Origin: Streptomyces sp. NBC_00271
GTDB lineage: Bacteria > Actinomycetota > Actinomycetes > Streptomycetales > Streptomycetaceae
Assembly (NCBI RefSeq): GCF_036178845.1
Contig: NZ_CP108070.1
Location: 6,758,001-6,822,000, forward strand
DNA: 64,000 bases
Reading direction: 5' to 3'
The notes beneath the pieces are model-generated. The model ran no database searches. It was not told where the DNA came from and saw only the letters and a program-made list of their open reading frames with translations. This document shows positions 34,067 to 43,584 of the stretch, piece after piece; position 1 is the stretch's first letter, and each line of letters opens with the position of its first letter. The position numbers and the translations under genes are program-made.

Positions 34067-34150
34067 CCCCGCCGCTCACGCAAGAGCTTCAGCATCTTGC
34101 CGAGCGCGGTGCACAAGCCCGTCGTTCCCTCGGGCCTCCGCCGGAGTCTC
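34063..34150 (-). pseudogene. Frameshifted 5' end of the XRE regulator
   Basis: On the minus strand this frame reads LCTALGKMLKLLRERRG and then TGA, which is the typical start of an XRE regulator of this class; the following residues (MTQKEFGQMAG) continue in the next frame. Adding one base in the CGGCGGGGATG run at about 34064-34073 restores a continuous HTH. The true upstream limit is not visible. Confidence 0.65.
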
Positions 34151-34417
34151 CGGCCTCCGGTCGGTCTCTTCCGTCACGTACGCCACCGCCTTCACACGCT
34201 CACCGCCACGCCCGACAACCCGCGCACCGCACCCGTACGGCTACGCAGCGTCGCCAGATCGCTCCTGGTCAGCGTAGGACGAGCCGACCACGCTCGGCGA
34301 TGTCACCTTCTCGGCCGTGAACGGCAGAGCTTGTGCAACTCGGTCGTTCACACCTTGTCGCGCTCCCGACTGTCCCCTACGACAGGACGGTCACGGGGCG
34401 CATCTCCCGCGTTCCGG
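34067..34417. other. Gap between DUF397 gene and tnpB
   Basis: Holds the regulator 5' fragment (to about 34150) and then no coding sequence. GTGAACG (34317-34323) and CGTTCAC (34344-34350) form a hairpin, and CTGTCC/GGACAG-type pairing lies near 34369-34386. The region following the tnpB stop is where the end of the element and its guide RNA would be. Confidence 0.55.
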
Positions 34418-34440
34418 CTATGCCGATGACGGGACGGGCA
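34300..34440 (-). ncRNA. Candidate omega RNA at the 3' end of tnpB
   Basis: TnpB proteins use a guide RNA read from the 3' end of their own gene and the right end of the element. Here that would be the minus strand from about 34440 down to about 34300, where two hairpins occur. The position is from family knowledge; the limits and guide boundary cannot be fixed without other copies of the element. Confidence 0.3.
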
Positions 34441-35575
34441 TGGTGACAAATACCCACGCCGAGCGCGCGCGGTCGCGCACGTTGACCCCGGCGACGTGGT
34501 CGGCGGGCCCAGCGAGGCCGCACCGACGACAGGAGAAACGGTCCCGGGTGGGCCGGTTGGCCCGCCCGGTGTGCCCGCAGCGCGGGCAGCGCTGCGAGGT
34601 GTAGGCCGCATCCACTGCCAGGAACGGCACCCCGGCCCGGCGCGCCTTGTAGGCGAGATGCTGTCCGAGCTGGTGGAACGGCCATGAGGAGAGCGTGCCC
34701 CGCTGGTCGCGACGAAGCCGTACCCGCTCGCGGATCCCGTCGAGCTGCTCGACGGCAATCCCACGACCGGTGCGTTGCGCGACAGACACAATCTCCTTCG
34801 AAATCCGGTGATTCACGTGCGCTGCATGGCGCTGCTCCTTCTTCGCATGGCGGGCTAAGCGGCGGGTGGCCGAGCGAGTGCACCTGGCCTGGAGTTCGGC
34901 GCGTTTGCGGGCCTGCCACCTGCGGTAACGGTTCAGGCGACGGCCCTGGTAGTTGGTCCCGTCGCTGGTGGTGGCCAAGTTGGCGATGCCACGGTCCACC
35001 CCGATCCAGTCCACCGGCTCGAACACCTCCGGCTCGGGGATTTCGCAGGTCGCGATCAGGAACCACTTCCCGCCCCGCCGCACCAGGTCGGACTCGCCCT
35101 TGCGGTACTCGGCCAGCGTCTTGAGCTGGTCCGCACAGCCGGTGTAGCGGATGCCGCGCATCCGCCCGTCCACCGTCCAGATCGACACCGTGCGCGCATC
35201 CGTCTGCCAGGACAGGCACCGGTCGTCAAACGGCTGCGCCGCCTCCGGCCGGAAGCCGACAGCAGAGCCGACGGCCTTGCGGTACCGCTTCGACGACGGG
35301 CGGCCCAGCCGCCCGGCCCGCAGACTCGCCGCGAGCGTGCGGTAGGCGTCCACGACCTTCTTCACCACTCGCACCGCCGGCTGCGCTGACAGCCCAAAAC
35401 TGGCCTTGATGTCCGTATACACCAGTTTCTGCAGGCCGTTACGGTCCATCACTCCGGACGCGAAGGCCGTCTGGGAGACGTGCTCGGCGGCCCGGTTACA
35501 GGCGCGCAGAGTCGCCTCCAGCGCCGCCGCCTGCTCGGGCGACGGCAGCAGCTTCACCTGCACCACCAGCTTCAC
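34418..35575 (-). CDS. tnpB: TnpB RNA-guided nuclease (solo IS605/IS1341-type element), 385 aa
   Basis: The RuvC-like catalytic residues are all visible: D194 in IGVDRGIANLATT, E276 in IAVEQLDGI, and D359 in GPADHVAGVNV. The zinc finger is at C330/C333 and C349/C352 (CPRCGHTG, CRRCG). The N-terminal OrfB_IS605 part starts VKLVVQVKLLPSPEQ; the GTG at 35575 is therefore preferred to an upstream ATG. No tnpA is present, so the element cannot move alone but could be active as a nuclease. It lies between a decayed XRE-DUF397 gene and a truncated HATPase gene, which together look like one interrupted divergent cassette. Confidence 0.92.
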   Translation of the reverse strand: MKLVVQVKLLPSPEQAAALEATLRACNRAAEHVSQTAFASGVMDRNGLQKLVYTDIKASFGLSAQPAVRVVKKVVDAYRTLAASLRAGRLGRPSSKRYRKAVGSAVGFRPEAAQPFDDRCLSWQTDARTVSIWTVDGRMRGIRYTGCADQLKTLAEYRKGESDLVRRGGKWFLIATCEIPEPEVFEPVDWIGVDRGIANLATTSDGTNYQGRRLNRYRRWQARKRAELQARCTRSATRRLARHAKKEQRHAAHVNHRISKEIVSVAQRTGRGIAVEQLDGIRERVRLRRDQRGTLSSWPFHQLGQHLAYKARRAGVPFLAVDAAYTSQRCPRCGHTGRANRPTRDRFSCRRCGLAGPADHVAGVNVRDRARSAWVFVTMPVPSSA

Positions 35576-35764
35576 AACACGCCAACCTAGACAATGCTTC
35601 GCACACCCGGGCGGGTTTCGCATGCGCTCACCCATACCCGCGACCGCATCGCACGCGCGTGCGCATTTCCCGGTTCCGCTGGGAATCGATGAGGGTGCCC
35701 CGCACCTGGCCGTGGGGCGCAGTGACGCTCCGCGTCACGGTCCGGGACGCGATTCCTCCCTGAC

Positions 35765-36055
35765 GTGAACGACACCGCACAGCACGTCGTGGCCGAACTC
35801 GCCGCCAACGCGGTCACCCACGGCCGCGTACCCGGACGCGACTTCGAACTCCGCCTGCTGCGCCTCCCGGAGGGCACGTTGCGCATCGAGGTGAGTGACA
35901 CGCGCGGTGACCGGCATCTGCGGTTCGGCGCGCGGGAGGTGGACGGTGAGGGAGGGCGGGGTCTGGTCGTCGTGGCCGTGCTCGCCACCGTATGGGGCGT
36001 CGCGCACCGCCTGGTCGGCAAGACGGTATGGGCCGAACTTCCACTGAAGAATTAA
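35765..36055 (+). CDS. ATP-binding protein (HATPase_c_2, RsbW-like), probably 5'-truncated, 96 aa
   Basis: Retains the N-box region TAQHVVAELAANAVTHG, the strand LRIEVSDTRGDR and the G-loop GRGLVVVAVLATVWGV of the anti-sigma-factor-like ATPases. Usual Streptomyces members are about 130-150 residues with about 40 more in front. The frame stays open only from a TGA near 35725, so the first helix and strand are missing. The GTG at 35765 is the first usable start. It lies 190 bp from the tnpB start and divergent from the XRE-DUF397 remnant. Function is doubtful. Confidence 0.65.
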   Translation: MNDTAQHVVAELAANAVTHGRVPGRDFELRLLRLPEGTLRIEVSDTRGDRHLRFGAREVDGEGGRGLVVVAVLATVWGVAHRLVGKTVWAELPLKN

Positions 36056-36058
36056 GAT

Positions 36059-36071
36059 TTACCCCGGGTAA
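36059..36071. promoter_or_regulatory. Operator-like palindrome before the acyl-CoA ligase gene
   Basis: TTACCCCGGGTAA is a palindrome 177 bp upstream of the ligase ATG and identical, as reverse complement, to the site at 33679-33691 before the MaoC gene. Confidence 0.65.
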
Positions 36072-36247
36072 CTCGCACTTCGCCCGCCTTGAACACCCAC
36101 AAAGCCCACACTCCCGCCCCGTACGATCCCGCTCACCCCTGCCTTGTTGAAACTCGCATGAACCCCCCACGTCCCAGGCACGTATGAGGCTTTGCGCCCC
36201 CAACCCGCCTCATACCGACCGGGTCCTGGTAGCCAAGGAGCCACTCC

Positions 36248-38152
36248 ATGTCCACCCAGCCCAGCCCGTACGACTCCCCACCCTCCCTCGTGGAGCCCGA
36301 GATCAGGCGGCTGGACGGAGTGGTGCGCGAGGTGTCCGTGCCACCCCTCGTCGGTCAGGTGACCCACGGCTCGCTCGCGGACATCCCGTTCGACAACGCG
36401 ACCGTGGCCCCGAACGCGGCGGTCCTCAGCAGGAAGAACGCCGACGGCGCCTGGGAGGACGTGACCGCCACCGAGTTCGCCGCGCAGGTGCTGGCGGTGG
36501 CGAAGGGCCTGATCGCCGAGGGTCTGGCGCCCGGCGACCGCATCGCAATCATGGCGCGGACGACGTACGAGTGGACGCTCCTGGACTTCGCGGCCTGGGC
36601 GGCGGGTCTGGTCACCGTCCCCGTCTATCCCACCTCCTCCGTCTTCCAGGTCCGCTGGATCCTCCAGGACTCGGGAGCCGTCGCCCTCGCCACGGAGACG
36701 GTGGCGCAGGCGTCCGCGCTCGGCCCGGAACGCGACCGGATCCCCGACCTGCGGCACATGTGGGTCTTCGAGAAGGGACACCTGGAGCGGCTGGCCGAGC
36801 TGGGCCGGGACATCCCGGACCAGGAGGTCGCCGTGCGCCGTGGGGTGCTCGGCCCCGACACGCTCGCCACCCTCATCTACACCTCGGGCACCACCGGCCG
36901 CCCCAAGGGCTGCGTACTCACCCACGGCAACTTCTTCGCCGAGATCGACAACGCGATCGAACTGCTGTACCCGATCTTCAAGGCGAAGACCTCGGACGCC
37001 GCGTCGATGCTCCTCTTCCTCCCCCTCTCCCATGTCTTCGGGCGGATGGTCGCGGTCGCCTGTCTGCGCGCCCGGGTGCGCCTGGGCCATGCGCCGAGCC
37101 TGAGTACCGAGGACCTGCTCGCGGACCTGGCGAGCTTCCGACCCACCTTCCTGCTGGCCATCCCTTATGTCATGGAGAAGGTGTTCAACACCGGCCGGGC
37201 CACGGCCGAGAAGATGGGCCGCGGGTCCTCCTTCGACCGCGCCGCGCGCATCGCGTGCAGCTACGGCGAGGCGGTCGAGGCCAAGCAGCACGGCACCGGG
37301 CCTGGTCCCTCGCGCTCCCTGCGCGCCGCCCGCGCCCTCTACGACCCCCTGGTCTACCGCCGGATCCGCAACGCGCTGGGCGGCAAGGTCCGCTACACGA
37401 TCTGCGGCGGCTCCCCGCTGGGCCGCCGTCTCGCCGCGTTCTACGCCGGTGCCGGCATCGAGATCTTCGAGGGGTACGGCCTGACGGAGACCACCGCCGC
37501 CGCGACCGTCACGCCCCCGCTCAAACCCCGACTGGGCACGGTGGGCTGGCCGCTGCCGGGCACCCGGGTACGGATAGCCGGGGACGGTGAGATCCTGCTG
37601 GGCGGCGAACAGATCTTCCGCGGCTACTGGGACCCGAACGCGGGCGGCGTCGTCGACGCGGCGCCGGACGGCTGGTTCGCGACCGGTGACATCGGCGAAC
37701 TGGACGACGGGGGCTACCTCACCATCACCGGACGCAAGAAGGAGATCCTGATCACCGCGGGCGGCAAGAGCGTGGCCCCCGCGCCCCTGGAGAACTGGCT
37801 CCGCTCGCATCCGCTGATCGCCCAGTGCATCGTCCTCGGCGACCGCCGCCCCTACGTCACCGCCCTCATCACCCTCGACCAGGACGGCGTCACCCACTGG
37901 CGCCAGATGATCGGCAAGCACCCCGTCCCGCCGGAGCTCCTCATGGACGACCCGGAGCTGAACGTCATCCTCCAGCGCGCGATCGACGAGGCCAACAAAC
38001 TCGTCTCCCGCCCCGAGTCCATCCGCCGCTTCGCCGTCCTCCCGGGAGACTTCACGGAACTGGCGGGCCACGTGACCCCCACCCTGAAGCTGAAGCGGGC
38101 GGCGATCGAGCGTGACTTCAGCAAGGAGATCGAGGAGCTGTACGTGCGGTAG
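36248..38152 (+). CDS. Long-chain fatty-acid-CoA ligase (AMP-dependent synthetase), 634 aa
   Basis: Adenylate-forming enzyme activating fatty acids. The P-loop is LIYTSGTTGRPKGCVLTHGN, the A5 motif is EGYGLTETTAAATVTPP, the A7 region is GWFATGDIGELDDGGYL, and the A8/A10 region is GRKKEILITAGGKSVAP. It is of the FadD15-like class with a C-terminal region closing in AAIERDFSKEIEELY. The ATG at 36248 follows AAGGAG. A TTACCC-type palindrome shared with the MaoC gene upstream suggests joint control in lipid metabolism. It converges with the cold-shock gene across a strong hairpin. Confidence 0.92.
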   Translation: MSTQPSPYDSPPSLVEPEIRRLDGVVREVSVPPLVGQVTHGSLADIPFDNATVAPNAAVLSRKNADGAWEDVTATEFAAQVLAVAKGLIAEGLAPGDRIAIMARTTYEWTLLDFAAWAAGLVTVPVYPTSSVFQVRWILQDSGAVALATETVAQASALGPERDRIPDLRHMWVFEKGHLERLAELGRDIPDQEVAVRRGVLGPDTLATLIYTSGTTGRPKGCVLTHGNFFAEIDNAIELLYPIFKAKTSDAASMLLFLPLSHVFGRMVAVACLRARVRLGHAPSLSTEDLLADLASFRPTFLLAIPYVMEKVFNTGRATAEKMGRGSSFDRAARIACSYGEAVEAKQHGTGPGPSRSLRAARALYDPLVYRRIRNALGGKVRYTICGGSPLGRRLAAFYAGAGIEIFEGYGLTETTAAATVTPPLKPRLGTVGWPLPGTRVRIAGDGEILLGGEQIFRGYWDPNAGGVVDAAPDGWFATGDIGELDDGGYLTITGRKKEILITAGGKSVAPAPLENWLRSHPLIAQCIVLGDRRPYVTALITLDQDGVTHWRQMIGKHPVPPELLMDDPELNVILQRAIDEANKLVSRPESIRRFAVLPGDFTELAGHVTPTLKLKRAAIERDFSKEIEELYVR

Positions 38153-38202
38153 GGACGCACCGCCGACAAGACAGGACAAGAGAGGGCAGGGGAGGACAAG
38201 GC

Positions 38203-38235
38203 AGGAGCCCCGCGACCGGCTGGCGCGGGGCTCCT
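38203..38235. terminator. Bidirectional hairpin terminator
   Basis: AGGAGCCCCGCG (38203-38214) pairs perfectly with CGCGGGGCTCCT (38224-38235), with loop ACCGGCTGG, between the convergent ligase and cold-shock genes. Confidence 0.85.
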
Positions 38236-38289
38236 TGGGTAATGCGATCCGTTCCGGATCAAAGCATTGGGCTCATGAAGCCCGCAGAC

Positions 38290-38493
38290 TCAGATCGGGG
38301 TGACGTTCTCCGCCTGCGGGCCCTTCGGACCCTGCGTGACGTCGAAGGAAACCGACTGGTTCTCTTCGAGAGAGCGGAATCCGCTCGCGTTGATCGCGGA
38401 GTAGTGGACGAAGACGTCCGGGCCGCCGCCTTCCTGGGCGATGAAACCAAAGCCCTTTTCGGCGTTGAACCACTTCACGGTTCCGGTAGCCAT
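38290..38493 (-). CDS. Cold shock protein, 67 aa
   Basis: Single CSD fold that binds single-stranded RNA and DNA. The RNP1 motif is [10 protein letters not shown] and the RNP2 motif is VFVHYSAI; the start [14 protein letters not shown] is the standard one. It is preceded by AAGGAGGG. The length is that of the family. The long 5' region (to about 38650) likely forms an untranslated leader. It is one of several such paralogues in Streptomyces. Confidence 0.95.
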   Translation of the reverse strand: MATGTVKWFNAEKGFGFIAQEGGGPDVFVHYSAINASGFRSLEENQSVSFDVTQGPKGPQAENVTPI

Positions 38494-39686
<1,193 letters not shown>

Positions 39687-39795
39687 GATCGCGGGGACGT
39701 CGATGAACCCGCGGGGGTGTTCGGGACCCCGCGGGGGCGTACGGAACTACCCTGCTGGGCAGTGCGTCCGTGCGTACGGGGGAGGTGGGAGCGCC

Positions 39796-41535
39796 ATGCA
39801 GCCGCTCGGAGTGGATGAACCCACGGTCGTGGGGCCCTACCGGCTGCTCGGCCGGCTGGGTTCCGGCGGTATGGGGCGGGTGTACCTGGGCCGCAGCGCG
39901 GGCGGGCGGACGGTCGCGGTCAAGATCGTGCACCCGCACTTCGCGCTCGACGAGGAGTTCCGTGCCCGCTTCCGCCGCGAGGTCGAGGCCGCGCGGCGGG
40001 TGGGCGGCGCGTGGACGGCCCCGGTCCTCGACGCGGATCCGGAGGCGTCCGTGCCGTGGGTCGCGACCGGATACGCGGCCGGTCCCTCGCTCGCGGCGGC
40101 GGTCGCGGACGCGGGCGGTCCGCTTCCGGCGCATTCGGTGCGGGTGCTGGGCGCGGGCCTGGCCGAGGCGCTCACGGCGGTGCACGCACTGGGCCTCGTC
40201 CACCGTGACGTCAAGCCCTCCAACGTCCTGCTCACCCTCGACGGCCCCCTCCTCATCGACTTCGGCATCGCCCGGGCCACCGACGGCACCGCCTCGCTCA
40301 CCTCGACGGGCGTCTCCGTCGGCTCCCCCGGCTACATGTCCCCCGAGCAGATCCTCGGCAAGGGAGTCACGGGCGCGGCGGACGTCTTCTCCCTGGGCGC
40401 GGTGCTGGTGTACGCGGCGACGGGCGAGTCCCCGTTCCCGGGCGACTCCTCGGCCGCCCTCCTCTACAAGGTGGTGCACGAGGAACCCCGGCTCGGCTCC
40501 CTGGAGGGGGAGCTACGGGAACTCGTGGCCGCCTGCCTCGCCAAGGACCCGGCCGGTAGGCCGACCCCGGGTGAGGTGGCCGGACGCCTGGCCCCCGAGG
40601 GGGCGGCGCGGCTGGTGACCGCCGGCTGGCTGCCGGGGCCCCTGGTGGAACAGGTCAGCCGCAGCGCGGTGCAGCTGCTGAACCTGGAGGCGGCGGAGGT
40701 GACGCCGTCCGGCCCGGTGGGGTTCAGCAGCCCTTCGGTGGGCACGGGCTCCGGGGCCGGGACGCCGCCGCCCGGCGGGGTGTTCGGTCCGCCGCCGACC
40801 ATGCCGCCGTACGCCATGCCGACGTACGTGCCGGGGCAGCGCGATGTCCAGGACGCGGTCGCGGCGCCGACGGTCCACCCGAGCACGTCCGATGCCCGCC
40901 CCGGCCACCGGGACGACGACCGGCGAGATCACCCGGGCAAACTCTCCGTCAGCATGGCCGCGACCTCCGCGCCCGGTGCGAACGGCCGTGGCCGCAGGGT
41001 GAGTTGCACGCTCGCGCTGGCCGTGGCGGGAGCGCTGGCCGCGGTGACCGTGGGCTCGGTGTTCATGTTCCATCTGCTCCCGGGCGGCGGTGACGACAAC
41101 TCGGCTTCCGGCGGCTCCGATTCCGCGGCCACCCCTCCGGCGGCGACACCGAGCGCCGCCGGTTCGGCCGACGCGACGCTCGCCTCCGTGCCCGCGCACT
41201 ACCTCGGCACCTGGTCGGGCGACGCCTACGCGCTGAGCGGGAAGCTGCCCGCGGGCACGTTCCGGGTCACCCTCCACCAGGCCGCCGTGGGCAAGGAGTT
41301 GGGCACGTTCCGGTCGACGGATCTGATCGGCGGCATCTGTGACGACGTACTCGTCCTGAAGAAGGTCACGGACAAACAGCTCACCGCGACGAGCATCGCC
41401 AAGACGTCCAACTCCGGCACCTGTACGACGGGCAGCCACGAGGTGCGGCTGATCCCAGCCGGGGGCGACCTCAAGTACGAGACGGACAACGCGGACGCGG
41501 GCGATCCGGTGGCGCGCATGTCGAAGGCCGAGTAG
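39796..41535 (+). CDS. Membrane Ser/Thr protein kinase, 579 aa
   Basis: PknB-type kinase. The glycine loop is LGRLGSGGMGRVYLG, the ATP lysine is K43, the catalytic loop is HRDVKPSN (136-143), the DFG is 155-157 and the activation end is GSPGYMSPEQ. A Pro-rich linker (310-400), one membrane helix (about 404-426) and an outside domain of about 150 residues follow, with no PASTA repeats; the outside part, YLGTWSGDAYALSGKLPAG, resembles a small beta-barrel. The ATG at 39796 is preferred to an upstream ATG because of GGAGGTGGGAG. It is 2 bp from the next gene, so probably co-transcribed with the prepilin peptidase. Confidence 0.92.
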   Translation: MQPLGVDEPTVVGPYRLLGRLGSGGMGRVYLGRSAGGRTVAVKIVHPHFALDEEFRARFRREVEAARRVGGAWTAPVLDADPEASVPWVATGYAAGPSLAAAVADAGGPLPAHSVRVLGAGLAEALTAVHALGLVHRDVKPSNVLLTLDGPLLIDFGIARATDGTASLTSTGVSVGSPGYMSPEQILGKGVTGAADVFSLGAVLVYAATGESPFPGDSSAALLYKVVHEEPRLGSLEGELRELVAACLAKDPAGRPTPGEVAGRLAPEGAARLVTAGWLPGPLVEQVSRSAVQLLNLEAAEVTPSGPVGFSSPSVGTGSGAGTPPPGGVFGPPPTMPPYAMPTYVPGQRDVQDAVAAPTVHPSTSDARPGHRDDDRRDHPGKLSVSMAATSAPGANGRGRRVSCTLALAVAGALAAVTVGSVFMFHLLPGGGDDNSASGGSDSAATPPAATPSAAGSADATLASVPAHYLGTWSGDAYALSGKLPAGTFRVTLHQAAVGKELGTFRSTDLIGGICDDVLVLKKVTDKQLTATSIAKTSNSGTCTTGSHEVRLIPAGGDLKYETDNADAGDPVARMSKAE

Positions 41536-41537
41536 TC

Positions 41538-42290
41538 GTGGACCTCGAACTCTGGTCCGTCCGGCCGCTGTGGCTGACCGTCCTCGCCGCTCTCTGGGGC
41601 GCGGTGGCGGGACTGCTGGTACCGCGGGCCGCCTACCGCTTCGCGGTGGAGCCGGACGAGGCGTGGCGGACCCGGTGCCCCGACGGACACGTCCTCACCG
41701 GCGCCGCGGGCGGCTGGCTCGGCCTCGCCCGCTGCCCCGACTGCCGCTACGGCCCCGGCACCCCGCTCGTCGCCCTCGCCACCGCGGGGGCCTGCGCCGG
41801 TCTCGCCCTCGCCACCGGCGCCCGCCCCGAACTGGCGGTCTGGCTGCTGCTCGCGCCGCTCGGCGTGCTGCTCGCGGTCGTGGACTTCCGGGTGCAGCGC
41901 CTGCCGGACGTCCTGACCCTCCCGCTCGCGGGCCTGGCGCTCGTCCTGCTGGGCGTGATGGCCCTCGTACCGGAGCACGCGGGGGCGTGGCCGACCGCGC
42001 TGTTCGGGTCGCTCGTGCTGGGTGGCGCGTACTTCCTCCTCTTTCTCGTCAACCCGAACGGCATGGGCTTCGGGGATGTGAAGCTCGCGCTGGGAATCGG
42101 GGCCGTGCTCGGCTGGTACGGATGGGGGACCGTGGTGCTCGGGACCTTCGCCGGGTTCCTGTTCGGCGGCCTGTACGGGTTGGGGCTGGTGCTGATGCGA
42201 CGCGCGGGGCGCAAGACGTCCATCCCCTTCGGACCGTTCCTGATCGCGGGGGCGTACGTCGGGCTGCTGATCGGGGCGTACGCGGCCTGA
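41538..42290 (+). CDS. A24-type prepilin peptidase-like protein, 250 aa
   Basis: Membrane aspartyl protease of the TadV/PilD type. The two active Asp are in VVDFRVQRLPD and NGMGFGDVKLA. A four-cysteine PilD-type zinc motif is not complete; RCPDGHVL and RCPDC in the N-terminal domain give only two close CxxC-like pairs. Eight helices are visible. The GTG at 41538 starts 2 bp after the kinase stop. Which pilin it processes is not visible in the window. Confidence 0.85.
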   Translation: MDLELWSVRPLWLTVLAALWGAVAGLLVPRAAYRFAVEPDEAWRTRCPDGHVLTGAAGGWLGLARCPDCRYGPGTPLVALATAGACAGLALATGARPELAVWLLLAPLGVLLAVVDFRVQRLPDVLTLPLAGLALVLLGVMALVPEHAGAWPTALFGSLVLGGAYFLLFLVNPNGMGFGDVKLALGIGAVLGWYGWGTVVLGTFAGFLFGGLYGLGLVLMRRAGRKTSIPFGPFLIAGAYVGLLIGAYAA

Positions 42291-42362
42291 CGTCGGGCCG
42301 CGGGCGGGGCTGGCGTAGGCTGGCCGGGTCCGTCCAGAACCCTTACGAAAGGGACGCTCCCG

Positions 42363-43577
42363 GTGACCGAGAAGGCCGACCTCACGTCTTTTGATGTCAC
42401 AGCCGTCCTCGACCGTGCTGCCGCGGGTGGGCGGATCACCCCCGAAGAGGCGCTCGTCCTCTACCGCGAGGCCCCGCTGCACGCCCTGGGCGCCGCCGCG
42501 GACGCGGTGCGCCGCCGCCGGTACGCGGGGACCGAGCACATCGCCACGTACATCATCGAGCGCAACATCAACTACACGAACGTGTGCGTCACGGCGTGCA
42601 AGTTCTGCGCCTTCTACGCGGCTCCCAAGGACACCGCCAAGGGCTGGACGCGCGACCTCGACGACATCCTGCGCCGCTGCGCGGAGACCGTCGAACTCGG
42701 CGGCACGCAGATCATGTTCCAGGGCGGACACCACCCGGACTACGGCGTCGAGTACTACGAGAAGCACTTCGCCGCGATCAAGGCCGCCTACCCGCAGCTG
42801 GTCATCCACTCCCTCGGCGCGTCCGAGGTCGAGCACATGGCCCGCATCTCCAAGGTGAGCGTGGAGGAGGCCATCCAGCGGATCCACACCGCCGGCCTGG
42901 ACTCCTTCGCGGGCGCCGGTGCCGAACTGCTGCCGGCCCGCCCCCGCAAGGCGATCGCCCCCCTCAAGGAGTCCGGCGAGCGCTGGCTGGAAATCATGGA
43001 GACCGCGCACGGGCTGGGCGTCGAGTCGACGTCCACCATGCTCATGGGCACCGGCGAGACCAACGCCGAGCGCATCGAGCACCTGCGGATGATCCGTGAC
43101 GTACAGGACCGCACGGGCGGCTTCCGCGCCTTCATCCCGTACACCTACCAGCCCGAGAACAACCACCTGAAGGGCCGCACGCAGGCGACGCTCTTCGAGT
43201 ACCTGCGGATGATCGCGATCGCCCGGCTGTTCATGGACAACATCGCCCACATCCAGGGCTCCTGGCTCACCACCGGCAAGGAGGTCGGCCAGCTCTCCCT
43301 GCACTACGGCGCGGACGACCTCGGTTCGATCATGCTGGAGGAGAACGTCGTCTCCTCCGCCGGTGCCAAGCACCGCTCCAACCGTATGGAGATCATCGAC
43401 CTGATCCGCAAGGCCGGCCGCGTGCCCGCCCAGCGGACCACGACCTACGAGCACATCGTCGTCCACGACGACCCGGCGAACGACCCGGTCGACGAGCGCG
43501 TCATGTCCCACATCTCGTCCACCGCGATCGAGGGCGGCACGGCGCACCCCGAGCTGAAGCTGCTCGCCTCCAACTAG
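42363..43577 (+). CDS. mqnC: Cyclic dehypoxanthine futalosine synthase, radical SAM, 404 aa
   Basis: Forms the cyclic product from dehypoxanthine futalosine. The [4Fe-4S] motif is C75, C79 and C82 (NVCVTACKFCAFY). Further family features are TQIMFQGGHHPDYGVEYYE, VIHSLGASEVEHM, FAGAGAELLPARPRKAIAP and the end STAIEGGTAHPELKLL. The GTG at 42363 follows AAAGGGA with a TAGGCT -10-like box at 42316-42321. It is the fourth mqn locus in the window and is followed 7 bp later by a mini-amidohydrolase gene. Confidence 0.96.
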   Translation: MTEKADLTSFDVTAVLDRAAAGGRITPEEALVLYREAPLHALGAAADAVRRRRYAGTEHIATYIIERNINYTNVCVTACKFCAFYAAPKDTAKGWTRDLDDILRRCAETVELGGTQIMFQGGHHPDYGVEYYEKHFAAIKAAYPQLVIHSLGASEVEHMARISKVSVEEAIQRIHTAGLDSFAGAGAELLPARPRKAIAPLKESGERWLEIMETAHGLGVESTSTMLMGTGETNAERIEHLRMIRDVQDRTGGFRAFIPYTYQPENNHLKGRTQATLFEYLRMIAIARLFMDNIAHIQGSWLTTGKEVGQLSLHYGADDLGSIMLEENVVSSAGAKHRSNRMEIIDLIRKAGRVPAQRTTTYEHIVVHDDPANDPVDERVMSHISSTAIEGGTAHPELKLLASN

Positions 43578-43584
43578 CCCCGCC

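Noticed and set aside
34067..36247. A complete insertion sequence with tnpA
   Set aside because: No tnpA and no clear ends are visible; only tnpB is supported.
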